From: Methanobacteriota archaeon
Lineage (GTDB): Archaea; Hydrothermarchaeota; Hydrothermarchaeia; Hydrothermarchaeales; BMS3B
Direction of reading: 5' to 3'
Assembly: GCA_003229935.1 (NCBI GenBank)
Contig: QIGD01000014.1
Location: 1-15,171 of the forward strand
Length of the DNA: 15,171 bases
The notes below the pieces were generated by a model. That model was not told the origin of the DNA. It saw nothing but the letters and a program-made list of their open reading frames with translations, and ran no database searches. How positions within the stretch are numbered: position 1 is the first letter of the stretch; the number at the start of each line of letters is the position of its first letter. Below are positions 1 to 6,374 of the stretch, piece after piece. Both the position numbers and the translations under genes were made by a program.

Positions 1-27
1 CAGTTATATCTATTTGTATGATGATAA

Positions 28-92
28 TTAACTATGGTTCGCTCTCATCCAACGACTGAAGTCGTGGGCTTTCCCACTCACACTATCGTAAG
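28..92 (-). mobile_element. IS200/IS605-type element end (hairpin, probably left end), body outside the window
   Basis: Read on the minus strand, this stretch aligns with 6288-6352 on the plus strand, including the identical block ATGAGAGCGAACCA. Both carry an imperfect hairpin just before that block. Here the stem is roughly CCAACGAC/GTCGTGGG with a TGAA loop (51-70); at the other copy the stem is CCACTA/TAGTGG. Such subterminal palindromes are what TnpA of IS200/IS605 elements recognises. The rest of this element would extend leftward out of the window. Calling it the left end rests on the second copy, where the hairpin precedes a tnpB tail. Confidence 0.55.
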
Positions 93-99
93 TAACTTA

Positions 100-334
100 T
101 CAAAAATTGTTGTTAAGAAAGATAGAATTTTAGAATTTTTTAAAACAATAATACCAGAATTCCAACAGATAAATGAATATACAACCTCAAAAGACATCAT
201 TATTGGTGGCAGCTAAAGATAAGGATTTTGAGATATTAACAGCAGATTTCCCATTATTTTCAAGATGTAAAAATCTTGGGATAAAGACTACTCATATGGA
301 ACGAATAAAGGAGATTGCTTTGGAATTTAGATAA
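100..334 (+). pseudogene. PIN-domain (VapC-like) protein remnant, frameshifted
   Basis: Two reading frames together encode one PIN-like C-terminal half. The first runs from about 100 to 208 and ends in TTSKDIIIGG. The second runs from 209 to the TAA at 332-334 and continues AAKDKDFEILTADFPLF, then KNLGIKTTHMERI. The SxxDxxI-(A)AKxxxxxILTxD arrangement is the C-terminal acidic signature of PIN ribonucleases, the toxins of many VapBC pairs. One extra G near 205-209 breaks the frame, and the N-terminal half is missing where the IS-type end (28-92) abuts it. No antitoxin gene is visible. The gene is therefore most likely dead. The family call rests on motif recognition only. Confidence 0.5.
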
Positions 335-377
335 TCTTAAATTGCCGCCCTTTGAAACTACTCTTCGGACACCACAT

Positions 378-402
378 CATGTGAACTACCCACGACTAAA
401 GA
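378..402. mobile_element. Truncated IS200/IS605-type hairpin end
   Basis: The bases GTGAACTACCCACGACTAAAG form the 5' arm and loop of the palindrome usual at these element ends, but the expected 3' arm (AGTCGTGGG) is missing. It is replaced at about 402 by a sequence starting GAGGCTGTCTGAC. A similar motif with both arms lies at 2708-2742. This looks like an end cut by a later insertion or deletion. Confidence 0.4.
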
Positions 403-748
403 GGCTGTCTGACAATTCAATATCAGTGTTTAAAACCTAAATTTGGCACTTTGCCCGCTAACTTATTCGAAAAGTCAATTTGACAGAAGCCTGAAATATG
501 TATTTTTAACCTCAGATTTATCACGTGATTGCCTGATTTTACCCTAAAATCACCTGAGAGAAAGGTTGAAATTAGAGAAAATGTGTCTTTTGCCGCATGA
601 TTTTTTGTATTCGACTGTAACTGTCAAATTCATTAGCGATATCTTGATGAATTTTTGCTAATTTTCTACTTTTTTCTGGGACTAATTTCTCTCTGAATAA
701 ACTGTCAAATTCTTTGTTGAATTTTGGGGAATTTCTGCTTTTTGGTGT
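403..748 (-). pseudogene. Remnant of an insertion sequence: transposase-like C-terminal tail and possible terminus
   Basis: On the minus strand an open stretch of about 58 codons runs from about 748 to a TAA at 572-574. It encodes KEFDSLFREKLVPEKSRKL, then KIHQDIANEFDSYSRIQKI, a charged, amphipathic and clearly protein-like sequence with no start codon. Beyond its stop about 170 nt remain to 403, where the sequence begins abruptly with GAGGCTGTCTGACAATTC and interrupts an IS605-type hairpin. I read this as the 3' end of a decayed DDE-type IS: transposase tail, untranslated end and terminal repeat. I do not recognise the exact family, and the matching repeat at the other end is absent. Confidence 0.35.
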
Positions 749-848
749 TTAGAATAGCTGAATCTAATCTGTGAAAAAGAGAGATAGCAAAACATTAAGT
801 GGTGAAGGTAAGATGTTTGGGTTAAACGGTCAAATCTGGGATGCAGGG

Positions 849-1029
849 CACACTGAGACTTTCGTCTCTGGTTAATGCTCCAACTTACAGAGCAGGGAAC
901 TTGAGGAGCATTTCCTGATGTGTTCTTGAACTCTACCAATAACTTCTGCATATACAATGTCTCCTAATCAACCTGTTACCCATGTCTCTCACGAGACAAG
1001 CCCACATGCTTTAGCCGTGGGTGATTGAC
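849..1029 (-). ncRNA. Structured dispersed repeat, copy A (omegaRNA-like, IS200/IS605 superfamily)
   Basis: Read on the minus strand from 1029, this 181-bp segment is a diverged copy of 11776-11955. Shared blocks include GTAACAGGTTGATTAGGAG, GCAGAAGTTATTGGTAGAGT and CCCTGCTCTGTAAGT. It folds into successive hairpins: a terminal one at 1001-1021 (CCCAC/GTGGG), GTCTC-GTGA-GAGAC at 984-997, TGCTCC/GGAGCA near 885-920, and GAGAC-GAAA-GTCTC at 855-868. Several stem differences from copy B preserve pairing. Stable GNRA loops and covariation point to a functional RNA rather than a protein. The likeliest identity is the guide-RNA scaffold upstream of an IscB-type nuclease, because copy B is followed by an IscB-like N-terminal fragment. 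It starts 5 nt after the aroA stop. Confidence 0.5.
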
Positions 1030-1034
1030 AATTA

Positions 1035-2336
1035 TCAGACCTCAGACAATTCAATTCTATCTCCCACAAGTTCTTTAAGGTCATCAAAAAACTCTGGATA
1101 GGATATGGCAACACTTTCTACATCATCTATTACTGTTTCACCGCTGCTTACAAGACCAAGAATAGAAAGAGCCATCACCATTCTATGGTCACTATAGCTC
1201 TTAACACTAGCACCTCTCGGCTTTTCCTTCCCTTCAATCTCCAGTCCGTCCCTCCTCTCCACAACCCTACAGCCAAACCGACGTAATTCAGTTGAACATG
1301 CACGTATTCTGTCGCTTTCCTTGTATCTTGCATGCTCAACATTGCGAATTATACTCTTTCCCCTTGCCACTGCAGCAAGAATAGCAACAGTTGGAAGCAA
1401 ATCAGGAGTATCGCCAAGGTCAACCTCAATAGCTGAAAGCTCTCTCCCTTCAACAGCTATCATATTCTTCCTGATTTCAACCTTCGCACCCATCTCCTCG
1501 ACAATACTTAAAATACGTTTATCGCCCTGAAGAGAATCAGAAATTAAATTTCCCACCTCGACTTTGCCTCTGCTCATGGCAGCAAGAGCTATAAAATAGC
1601 TTGCTGAGGAGTAGTCACCCTCTATTTTGAACTCTCTTCCTTTATATCTAGAAGAATGCACAATAAATTCCCTGTAGTTTATATTTTCAACCACAGCACC
1701 ATAGCTTTTCATCATCTCAAGGGTTATATCAATATAAGGCTGTGACTTCAAAGGTGTGGTTATCTCTATAATCACATCCTCCTCTACATAAGGTGAGATT
1801 ATAAGAAGAGAGGAGATAAACTGAGAGCTCATATCACCCTTTATTCTAATCCTGCCATTATTTATCCTACCCTCCTTACCATAAACCCTGACAGGAGGTC
1901 TTCCACCTGCCTGAAGAGTTTCAGAGTTAACACCGAGTTGAGCCAGAGCATCAAGAAGTGGCTGAATAGGCCTGCTCTGGAGTGATGTATCACCTGTAAG
2001 AGTAACCTCGCTGTCAAGGGCAGAAACACCTGTTAATAATCTCAAGCTGGTGCCTGAATTCCTACAGTCTATAAGCCTAGGCGAGCTCAGCTTACCAGAA
2101 GTCCCTCTGATTAAAACCTCATTTTTCTGTCTTTCAACTTCTGCCCCAAAGGCTTTCATAGCATTTAAAGTTACAAAGGTGTCATCTGACAGAAGAGGCT
2201 CAATTATTCTCGAGCTTCCATCAGCAAGACCTGATATTACAAAAGCTCTGTGAGTATAACTCTTCGAGGGAGGTGCTTTTACCCTTCCCTTCACACCTGC
2301 AGCTTCAGATATTAATGCTCTCATATCAATCATCAA
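1035..2336 (-). CDS. aroA: 3-phosphoshikimate 1-carboxyvinyltransferase (EPSP synthase)
   Basis: This cytosolic enzyme joins shikimate-3-phosphate and phosphoenolpyruvate to give EPSP, the sixth step of the shikimate route to aromatic amino acids. The family motifs are present: KAPPSKSYTHR (residues 20-30, catalytic K25), NSGTSLRLL (93-101), SLQSRP (118-123), the SSQ phosphate-binding triplet (170-172), DTPD (309-312), KESDR (339-343) and SDHRM (382-386). At 433 codons it is a typical two-domain EPSP synthase of archaeal type. The start may be the first ATG, the next codon, or the ATG of MRAL at residue 5; a TATA-like AATATTTAATATT just upstream suits a leaderless message from any of them. 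Other shikimate genes are not in the window. It is divergent from the small winged-helix gene. Confidence 0.95.
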   Translation of the reverse strand: MMIDMRALISEAAGVKGRVKAPPSKSYTHRAFVISGLADGSSRIIEPLLSDDTFVTLNAMKAFGAEVERQKNEVLIRGTSGKLSSPRLIDCRNSGTSLRLLTGVSALDSEVTLTGDTSLQSRPIQPLLDALAQLGVNSETLQAGGRPPVRVYGKEGRINNGRIRIKGDMSSQFISSLLIISPYVEEDVIIEITTPLKSQPYIDITLEMMKSYGAVVENINYREFIVHSSRYKGREFKIEGDYSSASYFIALAAMSRGKVEVGNLISDSLQGDKRILSIVEEMGAKVEIRKNMIAVEGRELSAIEVDLGDTPDLLPTVAILAAVARGKSIIRNVEHARYKESDRIRACSTELRRFGCRVVERRDGLEIEGKEKPRGASVKSYSDHRMVMALSILGLVSSGETVIDDVESVAISYPEFFDDLKELVGDRIELSEV

Positions 2337-2402
2337 TCCACTAATATTAAATATTATTGAGAGTTAGTAACTTCTTGTATTAAAATATTTAGGGGTTAAA
2401 AG

Positions 2403-2684
2403 ATGTTTTCAAGTCTCGAGGAGGAAATTGAACTTATCAAACGTCATGTGACAATCCTAAGGCTGGTTAAGGAGCTTCAACCAGTCGGGATTATAAAACT
2501 TTCAGATATAAGTGGGCTTCCCCAGCACAAAGTAAGGTACTCCCTGAGAATTCTTGAGAAGAAGGGAATAATCAAACCCTCACCCTCAGGTGCTATAATA
2601 ACAGAAAAGGCAAAGGAACTGCTATCGAATCTTGAAAGAGATATTGGAAGAATTAAGAGAAAACTTGACGAATGTCTGGAGTAG
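2403..2684 (+). CDS. Small winged-helix DNA-binding protein, predicted transcriptional regulator
   Basis: This 93-residue protein consists of an N-terminal helix (residues 1-25), a helix-turn-helix (about 28-55: IIKLSDISGLPQHKVRYSLR, then the recognition helix running into LEKKGIIKPS), a wing strand with a turn (SPSGAIITEKA), and a C-terminal amphipathic helix (KELLSNLERDIGRIKRKLDE) that could form a coiled-coil dimer. The layout is that of small archaeal winged-helix regulators; no sensor domain is present. A TATA-like stretch at 2378-2388 lies about 20-25 nt upstream of the ATG, consistent with a leaderless transcript. It is divergent from aroA with a 66-bp gap, so it might act on that promoter, but nothing in the sequence proves the target. 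Confidence 0.75.
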   Translation: MFSSLEEEIELIKRHVTILRLVKELQPVGIIKLSDISGLPQHKVRYSLRILEKKGIIKPSPSGAIITEKAKELLSNLERDIGRIKRKLDECLE

Positions 2685-2707
2685 ATATATCTTTCAAAGA
2701 GTATTGT

Positions 2708-2742
2708 GAACTACTCATGCCTGAAGGCAGTGAGCTTTCTTG
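2708..2742. mobile_element. Solo IS200/IS605-type hairpin end
   Basis: GTGAACTACTCATGCCTGAAG continues into GGCAGTGAGCTTTC. It folds as CTCA-T-GCC-TGAA-GGC-AG-TGAG and matches the start of the truncated end at 378-402 in about 17 of 21 positions. No transposase or nuclease gene adjoins it. It is the main recognisable item in the 236-bp gap between the winged-helix gene and the aldehyde dehydrogenase. Confidence 0.35.
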
Positions 2743-2890
2743 AAGGATACGTTGTGCAAAATTTACCTGCATATATTCTAATCAGAACAGAAATTTATAA
2801 TTGATAGGACATTACAAAACAGTAAAAAGTGTACAAAGTAGTTAACATATCTTTTCTGGATTTTAAAAAGGTTATCTAATCATAAAAACA

Positions 2891-2899
2891 GTTAAATAA
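2891..2899 (+). promoter_or_regulatory. TATA-like box of the aldehyde dehydrogenase gene
   Basis: GTTAAATAA is centred about 26 nt upstream of the ATG at 2921, which places the expected archaeal transcription start at or next to the start codon. No Shine-Dalgarno sequence precedes the ATG, so the message is probably leaderless. Confidence 0.45.
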
Positions 2900-2920
2900 T
2901 AGTGAGTATACTTCTCTAAT

Positions 2921-4402
2921 ATGTTAATTTCCAAGCTTTATATAAATGGAGAATGGATAGAACCATCCACTAAAGAATATCTCACAAAGATAAAAGCTAC
3001 AACAGGGGAAGTGTATGGGAAGTTCCCAGCAGCTACAAAAGAGGATGTAGACAGAGCTGTAGATTCTGCTTATGATGCACAAAAAAAATGGGAAAGGCTA
3101 ACTTCTGTAGAAAGGTCTAAGTTTTTATACAAGGCAATTGCACTTATAACTTATCGAAAACGAGAACTTGCAGAAATATTAATGGATGAAGTAGGTAAGC
3201 CTGAAAAGGAAGCGTATCAGGAGGTGGAAGGGGTAATAGACCAGTTACAATATTATGCAGAGTTTGCAAGAAAAATAACAGGAGAGGTAGTAGAAGGTAC
3301 AAAATTCGAGCGCATAATCTATCAATATAAAGTTCCATATGGAGTGGTAGTAGCTATTATCCCCTGGAACTTTCCCGCAGCCATGACTGTGAGAAAGATA
3401 GGCCCGGCATTAATTACAGGAAATACTGTAGTGTTAAAACCCAGCTCAGACACGCCTTTTACAGCAGCCTGGATAGTGAAAATATTTCAAGAAACAGGGC
3501 TACCTCAAGGGGTTCTTAACATGATAACAGGAAAAGGTAGCGTAATTGGAGACTATCTAACATCCCATAAAGGAGTATCATTGATTACTTTAACAGGTGA
3601 GACAAGAACAGGGCAGCGAATTATGAAGTCTGCATCTTCAATCATGGCGAAACTTATCCTTGAACTGGGTGGTAAAGCACCATTTATAGTATGGCGGGAT
3701 GCAAATATAAAGCTTGCAGCTAAAGTTTTAATGTGGGCAAAATACTGGAATGCAGGACAGTCATGTGTTGCTGCAGAGAGGCTCTATGTACATGAAGAAG
3801 TGTATGACGAATTTATTAACACTTTCATTAACATGACAAAGACGCTTAAGTTGGGTGGACCCAGAGAAAGCGATATGGGACCACTTATAAACAAAGTACA
3901 GGTAGAGAAAGTTCAAAGCTATGTAGAGCAGGCAGTAGCTCAGGGGGCTAAAGTAACATACGGTGGTAAAAAACCAGACTTAAGAGGTAAATATAAAGGT
4001 GGATTTTTCTATATGCCTACAATCTTAGAAAATGTAACACAGGACATGACAGTGTTTCAAGAAGAAATCTTTGGCCCGGTTATAGGAGCTATGAAAGTGC
4101 ACGATTTTGATGAAGTAATTACATTAGCTAACGACTCTGATTATGGGTTGGCTTCATATTTGTTTACTTCAGATTTGAATCTGGGCATAAAAGCTGCTAG
4201 AGAGATGAAGTTCGGAGAACTGTATATTAATATGCCAGGCCCAGAAGCAACACAGGGATACCATACAGGATTTAGACTTTCGGGGCAGGCAGGAGAGAAC
4301 TCAAAATTTGGAATAGAAGAGTATCTAAAAGTTAAAAATATCTACACAGATTATAGTAAAGACCCTACCTCAGGAGAAGTAATTCCTCCGTATAGAAGAT
4401 AA
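2921..4402 (+). CDS. NAD(P)-dependent aldehyde dehydrogenase, glyceraldehyde/lactaldehyde dehydrogenase type
   Basis: This is a 493-residue enzyme of the ALDH superfamily that oxidises an aldehyde to the carboxylate with NAD(P)+. Visible catalytic features are the oxyanion-hole N150 in PWNFP, K173 in VLKPSS for cofactor binding, the general base E248 in LELGGKAPF, the nucleophile C282 in NAGQSC, and E382/F384 in EEIFGP. The motif usually GSTxxG reads GETRTG (226-231). From memory the whole chain resembles Thermoplasmatales and Sulfolobales enzymes assigned to glyceraldehyde oxidation in the non-phosphorylating Entner-Doudoroff pathway, including the WAKYWNAGQSC and MPGPEATQGYHTGF segments. 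The substrate cannot be read from sequence. The gene stands alone with its own promoter and T-rich end, and its relatives suggest lateral transfer. Confidence 0.85.
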   Translation: MLISKLYINGEWIEPSTKEYLTKIKATTGEVYGKFPAATKEDVDRAVDSAYDAQKKWERLTSVERSKFLYKAIALITYRKRELAEILMDEVGKPEKEAYQEVEGVIDQLQYYAEFARKITGEVVEGTKFERIIYQYKVPYGVVVAIIPWNFPAAMTVRKIGPALITGNTVVLKPSSDTPFTAAWIVKIFQETGLPQGVLNMITGKGSVIGDYLTSHKGVSLITLTGETRTGQRIMKSASSIMAKLILELGGKAPFIVWRDANIKLAAKVLMWAKYWNAGQSCVAAERLYVHEEVYDEFINTFINMTKTLKLGGPRESDMGPLINKVQVEKVQSYVEQAVAQGAKVTYGGKKPDLRGKYKGGFFYMPTILENVTQDMTVFQEEIFGPVIGAMKVHDFDEVITLANDSDYGLASYLFTSDLNLGIKAAREMKFGELYINMPGPEATQGYHTGFRLSGQAGENSKFGIEEYLKVKNIYTDYSKDPTSGEVIPPYRR

Positions 4403-4415
4403 TTTTTTATTTTTT
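4403..4415 (+). terminator. T-rich terminator after the aldehyde dehydrogenase
   Basis: The tract ATTTTTTATTTTT follows the TAA directly. Archaeal RNA polymerase terminates at such T-runs. An A-rich stretch at 4459-4471 gives an equivalent T-run for the convergent nuclease gene on the other strand. Confidence 0.5.
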
Positions 4416-4471
4416 GGAAAATCCATTATCCACAATTATCCTGTATGTGATACATATTCAAAAATAAAAAA

Positions 4472-4505
4472 TGACTTCCCGTCTATCTGGACTTCCCGTC
4501 TATCT
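4472..4505. repeat. 17-bp tandem duplication at the 3' end of the DUF151 gene
   Basis: ACTTCCCGTCTATCTGG occurs twice in perfect head-to-tail order (4472-4488 and 4489-4505). The unit is not a multiple of three, so it shifts frame and creates the present TAG stop. With a single unit the frame would read past QIDGKS for about twelve more codons (FFIFEYVSHTG) to a TAA. Confidence 0.85.
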
Positions 4506-4941
4506 GGTATTCATCTCTGCCCACTGAAGCTTTTTTCATAACATCCGTTGACACATAAACAGGGGCTTTGCATCTCACGGCAAGGGCTATGCTATCACTT
4601 GGCCTTGCATCAAACTCAAAGACTCCCCCATTTTTCCTGATTATGAGCCTTGCAAAGAATATGCCATCATTGAGGTCATCTATCAGAACCTTCTCAACAC
4701 TGCTATCAAGCCCCTCAAGAATCTTAAGTACAAGGTCATGAGTCAGTGGCCTTGGATAAGGCATATCTTCGAGAGCAGTTTGAATTGAAAAAGCTTCAGC
4801 TGCTCCAATGTAAATAGGTAAAACTTTCTCCTCTTCGTTCTCGAGAAAAACAACAGGAGAAGCCCCCTCAGGCAATGAAGACATAAACACCCCTGCAATC
4901 TTCACCTTTTCAAAGCCCTCGACATACTCTGTTTTTTCCAT
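4483..4941 (-). CDS. DUF151 (bifunctional nuclease domain) protein
   Basis: This 152-residue protein matches the BFN/DUF151 family. It has the N-terminal VVFLENEEEKVLPIYIGAAE strand pair (residues 30-49), the ALEDMPYPRPLTHDL segment (56-70), and the hallmark DARPSDSIALAVRCKAPVYV (111-130). Family members in bacteria and plants have been reported to have RNase and DNase activity; the archaeal role is unknown. The start is well set because VEGFEKVKIAGVF follows it as in relatives. A TATA-like TTAATTTAAG (about 4974-4985) lies some 35 nt upstream on the minus strand. The gene is divergent from the dehydratase by 66 bp. The last residues (QIDGKSR) come from a 17-bp duplication and lie beyond the conserved domain, so function is probably intact. 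Confidence 0.85.
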   Translation of the reverse strand: MEKTEYVEGFEKVKIAGVFMSSLPEGASPVVFLENEEEKVLPIYIGAAEAFSIQTALEDMPYPRPLTHDLVLKILEGLDSSVEKVLIDDLNDGIFFARLIIRKNGGVFEFDARPSDSIALAVRCKAPVYVSTDVMKKASVGRDEYQIDGKSR

Positions 4942-4995
4942 GTTAATATCTTTCCTATTACTTTAGCCATAGTACTTAAATTAACGTTTACAACT

Positions 4996-5000
4996 GGAGG
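4996..5000 (+). promoter_or_regulatory. Strong Shine-Dalgarno site that fixes the dehydratase start
   Basis: GGAGG lies 6 nt before the ATG at 5007. This gene therefore has a leader, unlike several neighbours, and its promoter must lie further upstream. The stretch GTTAATATC near 4942-4950 is one candidate TATA box. Confidence 0.6.
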
Positions 5001-5006
5001 ATTAGT

Positions 5007-6266
5007 ATGGGTGCAACTATTGCTGAAAAAATTCTTGCACATAAATCTGGAAAAATTAGAGTGGAACCTGGCGAAATTATAGATGCTGAAGTAGATTACA
5101 TCATGATAAATGATGTAACAGGACTTCCTGCTTTTGATGTCTTCAGAGAATTTGGTGAAAAAACACAACCTATCAGAGAAAAAAGTGTTCTTATCCCTGA
5201 CCATTATGTTCCCAATAAAGACATACCAAGCGCAGAGCAGGCAAAAGCCATGCGTGAATTTGCATGGAAGTACAAAACCCACTACTTTGAAGTTGGAAGG
5301 AGTGGTGTATGTCATCAGCTCATGATTGAAAAGGGTTTTGTTGCCCCCGGAAGGCTTATAATTGGGGCAGATTCGCATACCTGCAGCTACGGTGCTCTGG
5401 GTGCCTTTTCCACAGGTGTGGGGTCAACCGAGGCAGCTTCGGCCATGGCTCTCGGGAGGCTGTGGTTCAGAATACCCGAGACTCAGAAATTCGTAGTCGA
5501 AGGAAAAGCTGGCAAAAACGTTATGGGTAAAGATATAATTCTCCATATAATCGGTGATATCGGTGTAGATGGAGCACTGTACAAAGCCATGGAGTTCTAT
5601 GGTTCTGCTATTGAAGCTCTGCCCCTTGCAGACAGGATAACTATATCAAATATGGCAATTGAAGCTGGAGGAAAGGCAGGGATTATACCTCCTGATGATA
5701 CAGTTTTCAGATATCTTGATGGCAGAGTAAAAGGCAGTTATAAACCAGTATATGCTGATAGAGATGCAGGGTACTCTGAAGTTTTTGAATATGATGCTGA
5801 GGATATTCCACCAACAGTGGCAAAACCATTCCTGCCCAGTAACACATCTCCCGCAAGTGAGCTTGGTAATATAACAATAGAGCAAGCATACCTTGGCTCC
5901 TGCACCAATGGAAGAATTGAAGATTTGAGAGTCGCAGCAGATATTCTGAAGAACAGAAAGGTGCACCCCAACGTAAGAATGATAATTGTGCCAGCAACTC
6001 AGGACGTGTATGAAAAGGCTCTGAATGAAAAGCTTATAGAAATCTTTATAAAAGCAGGTGCTTTCTTCTCAGGACCAACCTGCGGAGCATGTCTGGGTGG
6101 CTATATGGGTGTGCTTGCAAAAGGCGAGAGGGCAATAAGCTCAACCAACAGAAACTTCATCGGAAGAATGGGGCACAAGGATAGCGAGGTCTATCTTGCA
6201 AATCCAAAGGTTGTTACTGCCAGTGCAGTTACCGGAAGGATAACAGACCCGGATGAACTCGATTAA
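5007..6266 (+). CDS. 3-isopropylmalate dehydratase / homoaconitase large subunit
   Basis: This is the [4Fe-4S] hydro-lyase large subunit of the aconitase superfamily, acting in leucine biosynthesis (isopropylmalate isomerase) or, in methanogens, in the homoaconitase steps of 2-oxosuberate synthesis. Cluster ligands are C299 in LGSCTNG, and C359 and C362 in GPTCGACLGG. Also present are the substrate-region motifs GADSHTCSYGALGAF (120-134) and NRNFIGRMGHKDSEVYLANP (381-400). At 419 residues it has the archaeal LeuC/HacA length. The preceding GGAGG sets the start. Specificity in this family is dictated by the small subunit, which is not encoded next to it or anywhere in this window, so the choice between LeuC and HacA/AksD stays open. 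It ends 21 nt before an IS derivative. Confidence 0.9.
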   Translation: MGATIAEKILAHKSGKIRVEPGEIIDAEVDYIMINDVTGLPAFDVFREFGEKTQPIREKSVLIPDHYVPNKDIPSAEQAKAMREFAWKYKTHYFEVGRSGVCHQLMIEKGFVAPGRLIIGADSHTCSYGALGAFSTGVGSTEAASAMALGRLWFRIPETQKFVVEGKAGKNVMGKDIILHIIGDIGVDGALYKAMEFYGSAIEALPLADRITISNMAIEAGGKAGIIPPDDTVFRYLDGRVKGSYKPVYADRDAGYSEVFEYDAEDIPPTVAKPFLPSNTSPASELGNITIEQAYLGSCTNGRIEDLRVAADILKNRKVHPNVRMIIVPATQDVYEKALNEKLIEIFIKAGAFFSGPTCGACLGGYMGVLAKGERAISSTNRNFIGRMGHKDSEVYLANPKVVTASAVTGRITDPDELD

Positions 6267-6374
6267 TATTCTACATCAACCAGAAATTACGATATCGTGA
6301 GCGTGAAAGTCCACTATCTTTAGTGGTGAGATGAGAGCGAACCACAGCTAATTGCCACCCAACAATTCATATAT

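Noticed and set aside
682..957. 91-residue ORF on the minus strand sharing MQKLLVEFKN with the ORF at 11800-12192
   Set aside because: The shared part lies in the structured repeat, the protein sequences diverge by frameshifts after about 35 residues, and stem pairing rather than the frame is conserved.
4974..4985. TATA-like CTTAAATTAA as the promoter of the dehydratase gene
   Set aside because: On the plus strand it would start transcription near 5004, removing the strong GGAGG from the message. It fits the minus-strand DUF151 gene better.
4902..5378. 158-residue ORF antisense to the dehydratase gene
   Set aside because: Low-complexity Cys/Phe/Ser/His-rich translation opposite a strongly conserved gene; a shadow frame.
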